Of a DNA stretch of 64,000 nucleotides, positions 47,602 to 55,826 are shown in pieces. Source of the stretch: Methanolobus sp. (GTDB lineage Archaea > Halobacteriota > Methanosarcinia > Methanosarcinales > Methanosarcinaceae); NCBI GenBank assembly GCA_029762595.1, contig JARVGJ010000012.1, positions 1-64,000 of the forward strand, written 5' to 3'. The notes beneath the pieces are model-generated. The model was not told where the DNA came from. It worked only from the letters and a program-made list of their open reading frames with translations, and did no database searches. How positions within the stretch are numbered: the first letter of the stretch is position 1; the number at the start of each line of letters is the position of its first letter. The position numbers and the translations under genes were made by a program.

Positions 47602-47720
47602 ATCTGGTATTATATGCATTTTCTGTAGGCTTGGCTCAATATGCTTATCACAAACCACATTCTATTAGATATATCTAACTATCATCCTTTATGATGAGGA
47701 TAATCCTTTATGGTGATAAT

Positions 47721-48461
47721 ATGGTAATTGAACACAGGAACAATGTCTGGTTAATACGTGCGGGTTATTGCAACCAGCAGGAGAAGGTCTGTATTGATAG
47801 GGGTTTTATCTCATTTGACCTTAACCTCCATATAATGGATTTGTTCAAAAACGAGTTGCTGGAAATGAAACAGCAGCCTCCTGATTATAAGAAGTACCTT
47901 CATTTAAAGGATAAGTACAGGGATTTTGACCGTAAGTTCCGCAAAGAGTTTGAGGAAGCTATCAAGGATGTAGATTATTCTGCTGACAGATCAGAGGTTG
48001 TAAAGAAAATGAAGCGTCTTAACAATAAGCTTCAGAGATTTGATGATGAAGTCAAGCAGTTCGATACTACTATGCATAAATTCGACGAGTTTGAGAGAAT
48101 GGAGCAGATAAAAAAGACAATAATTACAATGATCAACACTCTGCCCACAGATCTGCTTGATAGCTGGGCTGCGGATATGGTGCACTTTGTCTATGATATC
48201 AGGGTCTATGATCTTATTGTGCTGCCTATTATGTCTGAAGGGCAGGTGGCTATAGGAAGGGTGCGCGATCCTTATAAGTACCGTGAAGGTAAGGGAGTTT
48301 ACAGCCACAGCAGACGAGTGGACTGGCATGATACCAGGGTTCCCTTTGAGAATATGTTCTTCGGCTTTGATAAGATACTGGGGTACGGATCTTGTATAAT
48401 AAAGCTTGATGGCGATGACAGGGATTTTGTACAGGGGATCGTGGTAGATGATACTTTCTGA
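47721..48461 (+). CDS. Possible PUA/EVE-like sensor domain split by a coiled-coil insertion
   Basis: A 246-aa protein. The N-terminal VWLIRAGYCNQQEKVCIDRGFISFD and a C-terminal GQVAIGRVRDPYKYREGKG then SHSRRVDWHD resemble the two halves of the sensor-type domain found at the N-terminus of some Mrr-like restriction enzymes. Between them lie about 120 residues of charged helix (DRKFRKEFEEAIKD; KKMKRLNNKLQRFDDEVKQF), a likely coiled coil. No nuclease domain is seen. ATG 47721 has GGTGAT upstream and is preferred over ATG 47691. The domain assignment is low-confidence. Confidence 0.5.
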   Translation: MVIEHRNNVWLIRAGYCNQQEKVCIDRGFISFDLNLHIMDLFKNELLEMKQQPPDYKKYLHLKDKYRDFDRKFRKEFEEAIKDVDYSADRSEVVKKMKRLNNKLQRFDDEVKQFDTTMHKFDEFERMEQIKKTIITMINTLPTDLLDSWAADMVHFVYDIRVYDLIVLPIMSEGQVAIGRVRDPYKYREGKGVYSHSRRVDWHDTRVPFENMFFGFDKILGYGSCIIKLDGDDRDFVQGIVVDDTF

Positions 48462-48682
48462 TAATCATGTTATTATAGATGTTTATAGATGTTTATTACT
48501 CAAACAGGATCATTTCACATTTTAAATGGAGTTCTTCGGGCTGATAACATATTTATTCTTTTTTTGAGTGTTATGGCAAAAGATTCTTAAAGGCATATGA
48601 GTATAGCGTGCAGGTAATTCCATTCATGGATCCTTGCCCGTAGGGTCCGATTATAATCTTAACTAATAACGAGTTGATCGAT

Positions 48683-49429
48683 TTGGCAATTGAGAAAGGC
48701 GATTTCATAAAGATACAGTATACTGGAAAGTTTAATGAAGGACAGATCTTTGACACCACTGATGAGCAGCTTGCAAAAGATAATGGCATTTATAACCCCC
48801 GCGGCGTTTACGGCGGGGATGTCGTTATCGTTGGCTCAGGTCACACCATTGCAGGCCTGGATGATGATTTCATTGACAAGGAAGTAGGTTACTCCGGCTC
48901 TATCATAATCCCTCCGGAGAAGGCATTCGGTGCACACAACCCTGCCCTTGTGGAGACCGTTTCAGTTACAAAGATGGCTGACCAGTTCAAGGGCCAGAAG
49001 CCATATCCTGGAATGCCTGTTGAACTTAATGGCAAGCGTGGGGTCATTTCACAGATCATTGGCCGCAGGGTCCGTGTTGATCTGAACCATGCACTTGCAG
49101 GTCAGGAAGTAGAGTATGAGTACACCATTGTTGAGAAAATAGAGGACAAGGTAGCTAAGGCACAGGGCCTGCTCTCACTATACACCGGCATGCCTGAGAT
49201 AGATGTTGAAGTAACTGACGATCTTATAAGGATATACACTCCTATAGAGCTTGGCTTTAACCAGAGATGGCTTGTCTCAAAGATGACCATTGCAAACGAG
49301 CTCATCAACAAGCTCGATATCCCTAAACTGGAATATGTCGAGACACACCCATACGTCCCTCCGACTGAGGAGGCAGACGCAGCAGAGGCTCCTGCAGCAA
49401 CAGAAGAGACTGAAGCACCAGAGGAATAA
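48683..49429 (+). CDS. FKBP-type peptidyl-prolyl isomerase (long archaeal type)
   Basis: About 248 aa. KGDFIKIQYTGKFNEGQIFDTT opens a SlyD-like FKBP with an inserted flap (48-130; GSGHTIAGLDDDFIDKEVG, IIPPEKAFGAHNPA) and a C-terminal extension ending in an Ala/Glu-rich tail. It speeds proline isomerisation during folding. No ATG is available; a stop at 48641 leaves TTG 48674 or TTG 48683, and the latter gives MAIEKGDF, the usual beginning. TTATAAT at 48651-48657 is about 28 bases upstream, so transcription may start close to the TTG. Confidence 0.9.
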   Translation: MAIEKGDFIKIQYTGKFNEGQIFDTTDEQLAKDNGIYNPRGVYGGDVVIVGSGHTIAGLDDDFIDKEVGYSGSIIIPPEKAFGAHNPALVETVSVTKMADQFKGQKPYPGMPVELNGKRGVISQIIGRRVRVDLNHALAGQEVEYEYTIVEKIEDKVAKAQGLLSLYTGMPEIDVEVTDDLIRIYTPIELGFNQRWLVSKMTIANELINKLDIPKLEYVETHPYVPPTEEADAAEAPAATEETEAPEE

Positions 49430-49512
49430 ACTTCCTCTGTACTTCACTTTATATTGGTCCCAATACCCGCGGTATGCGGACACTCACCTTCAATCCCGGT
49501 TTTGAATCAAAA

Positions 49513-49524
49513 CCCTTATATCCG
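49513..49524 (+). promoter_or_regulatory. TATA box of tRNA-Ser
   Basis: CCCTTATATCCG lies 29-40 bases upstream of tRNA-Ser and fits an archaeal TATA box, predicting a start near 49544. Confidence 0.45.
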
Positions 49525-49552
49525 AAGTTGCTATTAAAGAACCATCCGACAT

Positions 49553-49638
49553 GCTGAGGTAGCCAAGTGGACTACGGCGCCGGTCTTGAAAACCGGTAGT
49601 GCTAACGCGCTGCGGGAGTTCGAATCTCCCCCTCAGCG
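49553..49638 (+). tRNA. tRNA-Ser (TGA)
   Basis: Acceptor GCTGAGG pairs with CCTCAGC. The anticodon loop is CTTGAAA (anticodon TGA), and there is a long variable arm TAGTGCTAACGCGCTGCGG as in class II tRNAs. T-arm GGGAGTTCGAATCTCCC. The discriminator is G; CCA is not encoded and there is no intron. Confidence 0.96.
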
Positions 49639-50319
<681 letters not shown>

Positions 50320-50388
50320 TAAAACCCCTCATTTTAATATTATAACATAAGTATGAATGGCATTATATGAATTTAAAGATAATTCCTG

Positions 50389-50625
50389 CTTTGTAGAAAT
50401 CCTACATCACATTTTATTTTAGTATAATAATTTAAAAAGGATAATTGTATCATAATAGAAACCTGGTTGAAAAGATGTTCTCTGTTCTGAAGAGGAAATA
50501 TGGTGAGGAGATTGGGCAAAAAAGTACTGGAATCAAGTGAAAGAGGTCAAATTTAAGTTGTTAGTACATAACCTAGGTATGTCAAGGTTATATTTGTTAT
50601 TCAAATGAGGATTTCTACAGAGCCT
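50389..50625. mobile_element. Decayed IS end carrying the MITE-type terminal repeat
   Basis: Left end GCTTTGTAGAAATCC and right end GGATTTCTACAGAGCC are inverted repeats of 15-16 bp with one or two mismatches. The interior holds the C-terminal part of a transposase. The ends match those of the MITEs at 5544 and 50656. Confidence 0.6.
50466..50609 (+). pseudogene. IS5-like transposase C-terminal fragment with a frameshift
   Basis: Frame one reads VEKMFSVLKRKYGEEIGQK, then homology continues in another frame as KKYWNQVKEVKFKLLVHNL and ends YLLFK at a stop (50607-50609), one base before the terminal repeat. The VEKMFSVLKRKYGE block resembles the C-terminal part of IS5-type DDE transposases. The frameshift near 50515-50525 and loss of the N-terminus make it non-functional. 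Confidence 0.6.
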
Positions 50626-50655
50626 ATTTATCCATTATTAAAATAAGGTTACTGG

Positions 50656-50816
50656 GGCTCTGTAGAAATCCTTTCTTTATTAATAAAGCACAGATGTAAA
50701 ATATCTGCGTGCTTCAGCGTTACCTGCTAAACGGAGGTTTAGCAGGCACTCAACTCTGTAAGAGGTGAGTGTATCTGCGGTTCACAAATTATTGATAATA
50801 GGTTTTCTACAGAGCC
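50656..50816. mobile_element. MITE copy 4 (long form)
   Basis: It begins GGCTCTGTAGAAATCC and ends GGTTTTCTACAGAGCC. It carries the extra arm GCGTTACCTGCT and TTTAGCAGGC and the central CACTCAACTCTGTAAGAGGTGAGTG. Orientation is the same as copy 1. It lies 26 bases upstream of the PRC-barrel gene's stop. Confidence 0.8.
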
Positions 50817-50842
50817 GTTACTGGGTTAACTTAATTTTTATT

Positions 50843-51619
50843 TTATGGAGATAATAGGTACTCCCAGTATGGTTTGTAACCATAGTACTCAGATATCCTA
50901 TTTACTTCTCTGTGAACTTTTTCTTCACTTCTTGGCCAGTTATCTTTGTCAAACCCAGGGGCATTTTTCAGTTTTTCTTTATCAATATTTACAATAAACT
51001 TATGTTCACCTGGTTTTATCCTCAATGCGTCCCATGGTATTGCAAAATATTTATCTCCAATTCCTAGGACTCCTCCAAAGGAAAGTACGGTATACGCCAC
51101 CATTCCTCTATCAAGGTCAATCATTATATCTTCTATATTCCCTAAATCTTCACCTTGTGGATTTTCTATGGATTTACCTTCAATATCACTTACAGCCAAG
51201 GCCGATATGCGTGTCCCCCGCGTGGAAGTTTCTTTCTCAGAAGGAGTTTCACGCACTCTCTCCCAATATGGTTTATACCCATAGTACTTAAATATCCTAT
51301 TTACATGTTCGATGTGAGTTTTTTCTTCACTTCTTGGCCAGTCATCTTTGTCAAATCCAGAGGCATTTTCCAGTTTTTCTTTATCAATATTTACAATAAA
51401 CTTATGTTCACCTGGTTTTATCCTCAATGCGTCCCATGGTATTGCAAAATATTTATCTCCAATCCCTAGGACTCCTCCAAAGGAAAGTACGGTATACGCC
51501 ACCATTCCTCTATCAAGGTCAATCATTATATCCTCTATATTCCCTAAATCTTCACCTTGTGGATTTTCTACTGAATCTCCTCTAATTGTACTTGCAGACA
51601 AAACTTTTAATATAGCCAT
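50843..51619 (-). CDS. Tandem PRC-barrel domain protein
   Basis: A 258-aa protein made of two nearly identical halves. Each half has ENPQGEDLGNIEDIMIDLDR and SFGGVLGIGDKYFAIPWDAL, a PRC-barrel of about 80 residues, then PRSEEK and a tail with YYGYKPYW. PRC-barrels bind RNA or proteins (for example the photosynthetic reaction centre H subunit and RimM); here no partner is visible. The duplication is also clear in the DNA, so it is recent. ATG 51619 has GGGAG upstream, which decides against a GTG at 51628. Confidence 0.88.
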   Translation of the reverse strand: MAILKVLSASTIRGDSVENPQGEDLGNIEDIMIDLDRGMVAYTVLSFGGVLGIGDKYFAIPWDALRIKPGEHKFIVNIDKEKLENASGFDKDDWPRSEEKTHIEHVNRIFKYYGYKPYWERVRETPSEKETSTRGTRISALAVSDIEGKSIENPQGEDLGNIEDIMIDLDRGMVAYTVLSFGGVLGIGDKYFAIPWDALRIKPGEHKFIVNIDKEKLKNAPGFDKDNWPRSEEKVHREVNRISEYYGYKPYWEYLLSP

Positions 51620-51729
51620 AATTATCACTCCCTATTTTTAATTATTAATTTAAATTTCGATTTTTGTCATAAGTCCTAAATTTCATATTTTTCTTTGAAT
51701 ATTTATTATCTTATTTTTCAACCATTTCA

Positions 51730-51885
51730 TCACAGTATGAACGTGACTATTGCTAGTATTACAAATATTATCACAAGCCACTTTGCGATGCCCATTGACA
51801 TTCCGGCAATACCACGTGCACCCAATACATAGGCAATAACAGCCAGTATCAGGAACGTAATAGCCAATCCTATTAGATCTACAAT
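51730..51885 (-). CDS. DUF1328-like small membrane protein, possible ATT start
   Basis: A 51-aa protein of two hydrophobic helices: [20 protein letters not shown] and [20 protein letters not shown], joined by GIAGMSM. This is the DUF1328 (YtjA-like) pattern. The stop TGA is at 51730-51732. No ATG, GTG or TTG is positioned near the upstream AAGGAGTGAT; ATT at 51885 lies 5 bases after it. The alternative is a TTG at 51867, which would remove the first residues and has no close ribosome site. Confidence 0.6.
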   Translation of the reverse strand: MVDLIGLAITFLILAVIAYVLGARGIAGMSMGIAKWLVIIFVILAIVTFIL

Positions 51886-52312
51886 ACTCTATCACTCCTT
51901 ACAAATTCATGCTATATTTCTAATATTGAAGTTAGTATTTGAAGCGCTTCTTTTAAAGAGGCTCTCAAATTATCTCCCAAAACTCTTGTTCTGATCGAGA
52001 CTCCATCATCGATGTAATTTAGAAAAAAAGTTGTGGGAGTTCTCATCACCTAAACATTTATTGGAGGTATATAATGTGATGGTTATTCCTTTTTTTAGAC
52101 CCCATCGCGACTCCAATGGTTTATTTGCGATCTTTTCTTCTGTCTTTTTTGTGAGAACAGATATTCATTAAGTTCAAGCTTGTCTCAAAAATCTTACTTC
52201 CTATTTTGGCTACATTGGTTGGTTGGTTGTATGAAATACAGGAGCTGATTCTTGAAACAAGCTCTAGACCTACGCTGACCCCGCTTAGATCTACAACTAT
52301 CGTTGTACCACC

Positions 52313-52470
52313 GCTTGAGAATTCCCACTCCCCAAACCGCATATATGTTCAATTGAGACTCACATTTCGTTCTCAATCTTACATCCTTACTTATGTTGTT
52401 TATCTACATAACATAAATTGAATGAAATATAACACCTGCTATCAACTTATAACGCTATTATAATTTCTAA
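52313..52470. repeat. Dispersed repeat copy A (hairpin-containing)
   Basis: It shares a block of about 158 bp with 58141-58298, beginning TTGAGAATTCCCACTCCCCA and extending through a hairpin (ATTGAGA and TCTCAAT with a variable loop) to TTATGTTGTTTATCTAC and beyond. Weaker similarity continues further upstream (GATTCTTGAAACAAGCTCTAGACC, 52239-52270). Confidence 0.75.
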
Positions 52471-52599
52471 CAGCATTAATAGAGTTCGTTATTATACAAA
52501 AAAACCTGTGAAAAGGTATTGGAATTTGGTGAATATCCCTTCCCAATAAAAAGTTTCATCATCTGCAATCTGCTCTTCTATCAATCTGAGACGAATACA

Positions 52600-52776
52600 G
52601 AGGATTCTGATTAACCCTTTTTTAATTTCAGGAATATGTTCCGGACAGTACAACTGTCTGGTCATTCAGAAAAAGAATTATCGATAATGGAAAAGAGAAA
52701 GAAATACGGAATGAGAACAAGAGGCAGCTTAATGCCCTTGGATTGAAAATTAAAAAAAGGGTTAATCTGAATCCTC
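52600..52776. repeat. Inverted repeats flanking a transposase fragment
   Basis: Left arm 52600-52630 (GAGGATTCTGATTAACCC then T-run) and right arm 52745-52776 are reverse complements over about 31 bases with one mismatch and one extra base. The 114 bases between read as IS5-like transposase. It may be a fold-back element. Confidence 0.75.
52632..52760 (+). pseudogene. IS5-like transposase internal fragment
   Basis: It reads EYVPDSTTVWSFRKRIIDNG then KEKEIRNENKRQLNALGLKI, a block typical of IS5-type transposases (the PDSTT and FRxR segment). There is no start codon and homology ends near the right arm of the inverted repeat. It could come from the same IS family as the fragment at 50466. Confidence 0.6.
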
Positions 52777-52854
52777 AACAGTTTGCTCGCTCAAATATAC
52801 TGTGCAACATACAATATAAATAATATAGTTATACGTCATTTAAGCATTTGATGA

Positions 52855-53625
52855 TTATACAGCAGTCCATCCACCATCAATACAGATATCCTGTCCTGTC
52901 AAATAGCTAGAATTGTCAGATGCAAGGTATATTAGCAAACCATCCATCTCACCCGGTTTACCAATTCGTTTCATAGGACATCTTGACTCAATGAAATCCT
53001 TAAAACTATCATCAGAAACCATTTCCTTTGTCATTTCAGATTCAAAGAATCCAGGTCCTATGGCATTTACAGTAATTCCATATTTTGCCCACTCGCCCGC
53101 TAGTGCTCGAGTAAGATTGGTTACTCCTCCTTTTGATGCATGATAGGAAGAGAGTGGATTTTGTGTATTTCCAATTACACCATACATTGAAGTTATGTTA
53201 ATTATTCTTCCATGATTGCTTTCTTTCATCTTTCTGGCAACATGTTTTGCGAAGAAAAACACACCTCTAAGATTTGTATTAATTACTGTGTCCCATTCTT
53301 CCCTAGTTACATCTTCTGCCTGTGCAAAAGAAGCGGTTCCTGCGTTATTTACAAGAATATCGATTTTTCCAAATTCTTCAACTGTACGTTGGACTACATT
53401 TATGATATCATCTTCGTTTAAAACATCACACTTTACTGTGAGACACTTTATGCCAATTTTCTCCAGTTCTACCTTAAGTGTTTCTAACTTCTCAACTCTT
53501 CTTGCTGCAATAGTAATATTTGCTCCGGCACTGGCTAATGCTTTAGCGAACTGTACCCCTAATCCACTGGAAGCACCAGTTACAATCGCAACTTTGCCAG
53601 TTAGATCAAATAAATTATTAACCAT
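52855..53625 (-). CDS. Short-chain dehydrogenase/reductase (SDR, FabG-like)
   Basis: A 256-aa classical SDR. TGASSGLG at 16-23 binds the nucleotide, NNAG is at 93-96, and the catalytic tetrad is visible as Ser146 (ITSMYG), Tyr161 and Lys165 (YHASK). SPG-like IGPGFF follows near 190. Such enzymes reduce ketones or oxidise secondary alcohols with NAD(P); the substrate is not fixed. A GGGGGTAAG lies about 10 bases before the ATG and AAATTATAAG further upstream is a TATA candidate. It is a single-gene unit in an accessory region. Confidence 0.9.
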   Translation of the reverse strand: MVNNLFDLTGKVAIVTGASSGLGVQFAKALASAGANITIAARRVEKLETLKVELEKIGIKCLTVKCDVLNEDDIINVVQRTVEEFGKIDILVNNAGTASFAQAEDVTREEWDTVINTNLRGVFFFAKHVARKMKESNHGRIINITSMYGVIGNTQNPLSSYHASKGGVTNLTRALAGEWAKYGITVNAIGPGFFESEMTKEMVSDDSFKDFIESRCPMKRIGKPGEMDGLLIYLASDNSSYLTGQDICIDGGWTAV

Positions 53626-53916
53626 ACACTACTTACCCCCACTTATAATTTGATTAAATTTACTATTTAACAGTTAATCTGTCTAAGGTGTTACGTTGAA
53701 GCATACTGCTTATACCCAAAGATATCAACGAACCCTTGCTCTACCAGTTTGCGCACTTCAAGCTTACTGCGATCCTTACACTTTATAGGAGTCTTAGTAT
53801 CATCCATGTTGCTTAATGCCACACATTAATGGTTATTCATAGCGCGTCTTAAGTCTGGAAAAATAAAAACGTTTTTCACCTGCAAAAGTCTCAATATTCA
53901 ATAGCAGGAAATCAAT

Positions 53917-54093
53917 TTACTTTTTTAAAGTAAGTGCTTTGCCGCAGCATTCGAATCCCGGATGTTCAGAATCTGTTTCTCCGGGTTTAAGGGATTCTTT
54001 ACCTTCCTTGAGTACCTGCAGCTCAATTCCGCAAGTTTCACACATGTAAATCTCCCCTTTCTTCATGTCGTGGCATGAAAGTTTATCTACCAT
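53917..54093 (-). CDS. Desulforedoxin-like 58-aa metal-binding protein
   Basis: A 58-aa protein. CETCGIE gives a CxxC pair and FECCGKAL a CC pair, the four-cysteine pattern of desulforedoxin, which binds one iron in a rubredoxin-like site. An extra Cys lies at position 7. GGGAGG at 54102-54107 (reading in reverse) sits about 9 bases from the ATG. Desulforedoxins transfer electrons in oxygen or superoxide detoxification. The gap 53626-53916 holds no other convincing gene. Confidence 0.7.
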   Translation of the reverse strand: MVDKLSCHDMKKGEIYMCETCGIELQVLKEGKESLKPGETDSEHPGFECCGKALTLKK

Positions 54094-54206
54094 TAACTAA
54101 CCTCCCTATTAAATTACTCCCTTATATATCAGGTTAGGTCCTGAGTATTTATAACTTAGTATTTGAAGGGATCTGGAGAAATCCTTGAAATTTAAAAGTT
54201 TTTGTC

Positions 54207-55655
54207 CTATTCTTTTTTTGTATAGCAGGAAACCGAACCTCCTGAAACCTGAAATACCCCTTTTCCCTGTTCATCGATAACTACTTCTGCAGGATTATCG
54301 CCCAGACGGTCAATCCATATCTCACCCGAATGGATCTCCCCTACATACATCCCCTTTTCTCCGTCTGATCCGTTAGTTAATACTACCGCACAGCCGTTAG
54401 GATACTCTTCGGTTCCAAGCCTTGTCCAGCCGATCGTATTCTCATGGTCAAGGTAGTCCTGTTGTTTTCCGTAGGCATTCTCTTTTCTGATCCGGATCAG
54501 ATTGTCAATAATGTTTCGAATTGGCCTGTACTCTTTCACATTAGCAATTCCGTAGTAATCCCCGAAGAATATCGTAGGGAAGCCATCCTTCCTTAAAAGG
54601 ATCAATGCATATGCCAGCGGCTTGAACCAATCCTCAACAAAGGATTCTAATGCCTGCATCGGTTGTGAGTCGTGGTTGTCTACAAAGGATACTGCAAGCT
54701 GGGGATGAGTCTTGACCAATGAATTGTCGAAAATTGTCCTCATATCAAAGTTGTTACTCTCTTTAGATGCCCTGTAGAAGTTAAAATGCAGTGAAACATC
54801 AAACATATCCAGAAGATGTTCTTCTATATCCAGATAATCGTCTAATGCCTCATGGTTTGATTGCCAATACTCGCCTACAACATAGAACTCTTTGCCCTGC
54901 TCATTTTGAATGAACTTTAAGAAGCCTCTGATAAAATCCTGATTTATATGCTTGATCGCATCAATTCTTATACCGTCGATCCGTGTTTCGTTTACAAACC
55001 ACTTAAACCATGTGTATATTTCGTTTTTAACGTCCGCGTGATTAAAATCAATATCTGCAAACATCAAATAATCAAAGTTGCCCAGATCTTTATCAACATT
55101 CTCTGCCCAATTCTTGTTGTCTCCGAGAATTTTATATATGGCAGTCTTTTTGTTTGCGTTATTGTAATCAATACCCGTAAAATGTTCAAAGGACCATTTA
55201 AAATCAGAATATTTATTATTTCTTCCCGGAAATGTGAATTTAGTCCAGCCTTTAATATCATAAGGCTCTGAAATAACTTTGGTTCTATTGTTAGTTTCAA
55301 CCTCCACCACTTTAAAGGTCTGGGTTTCATCGCTTCCGGCTTTATGGTTAAGCACTATGTCAGCATATACCTGTATTCCGTTTTCATGCAGTGCATTAAT
55401 AGCTTCTATCAGCTCATCTTTAGTTCCATACTTCGTTCTTACGGTACCCTTCTGGTCAAATTCTCCCAGATCATATAGATCATAAACAGCGTAACCTGTA
55501 TCACTGGAAGAAGTACCTTTGAAACAAGGTGGTATCCAAACAGCCGTAATCCCCAGTTCACTTAAATGATGGGCGTCAGCTTTTAAGTTTTTCCAATGCA
55601 GACCATCATTTGCCATTGCATATTCAAAATATTGCATCAGTATACCGTTTCTCAT
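54207..55655 (-). CDS. Cytoplasmic alpha-amylase (GH13)
   Basis: A 482-aa glycoside hydrolase starting MRNGILMQYFEYAMANDGLHW, typical of the bacterial AmyS/liquefying group without a signal peptide. The four GH13 regions are DIVLNHK near 99, GIRIDAIKH (nucleophile Asp232), VVGEYW (acid Glu262) and FVDNHDSQ (transition-state Asp329). It would hydrolyse alpha-1,4-glucan inside the cell. GGTGGT precedes the ATG. No other glycogen gene lies close by. It is likely to have been acquired from bacteria, but this was not tested. Confidence 0.95.
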   Translation of the reverse strand: MRNGILMQYFEYAMANDGLHWKNLKADAHHLSELGITAVWIPPCFKGTSSSDTGYAVYDLYDLGEFDQKGTVRTKYGTKDELIEAINALHENGIQVYADIVLNHKAGSDETQTFKVVEVETNNRTKVISEPYDIKGWTKFTFPGRNNKYSDFKWSFEHFTGIDYNNANKKTAIYKILGDNKNWAENVDKDLGNFDYLMFADIDFNHADVKNEIYTWFKWFVNETRIDGIRIDAIKHINQDFIRGFLKFIQNEQGKEFYVVGEYWQSNHEALDDYLDIEEHLLDMFDVSLHFNFYRASKESNNFDMRTIFDNSLVKTHPQLAVSFVDNHDSQPMQALESFVEDWFKPLAYALILLRKDGFPTIFFGDYYGIANVKEYRPIRNIIDNLIRIRKENAYGKQQDYLDHENTIGWTRLGTEEYPNGCAVVLTNGSDGEKGMYVGEIHSGEIWIDRLGDNPAEVVIDEQGKGVFQVSGGSVSCYTKKE

Positions 55656-55826
55656 AAGTTACCACCATTACTGCATGAACCTTTTTTTGTAATTCTGTTA
55701 GTAGAGCATGTTGAACATGCATTTAGAACCAACAAATGCTGGCATTTCAAGTACAAAATCCCTTTTTAAAGCACCCTCAATTCCCTTGCTATTTCATGAC
55801 ATTCTTTTGAATTCACAGGTTAGTAA

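Larger units (their letters stand above)
51886..52854. other. Long non-coding accessory region with repeats and a transposase fragment
   Basis: Nearly 1 kb without an intact gene. It contains the 158-bp dispersed repeat at 52313-52470, a transposase fragment and a pair of inverted repeats. A few small open frames (for example 52121-52342 minus) are the wrong frames of these repeats and are not called. Confidence 0.7.

Noticed and set aside
52121-52376. Two overlapping minus-strand open frames in the dispersed repeat
   Set aside because: Their frames are broken in the second copy at 58141-58298, so the repeat is not protein coding.
53691-53807. 38-aa minus-strand open frame (MDDTKTPIKCKDRSK onward)
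   Set aside because: There is no ribosome site and no clear family. It could be a fragment of a lost gene.
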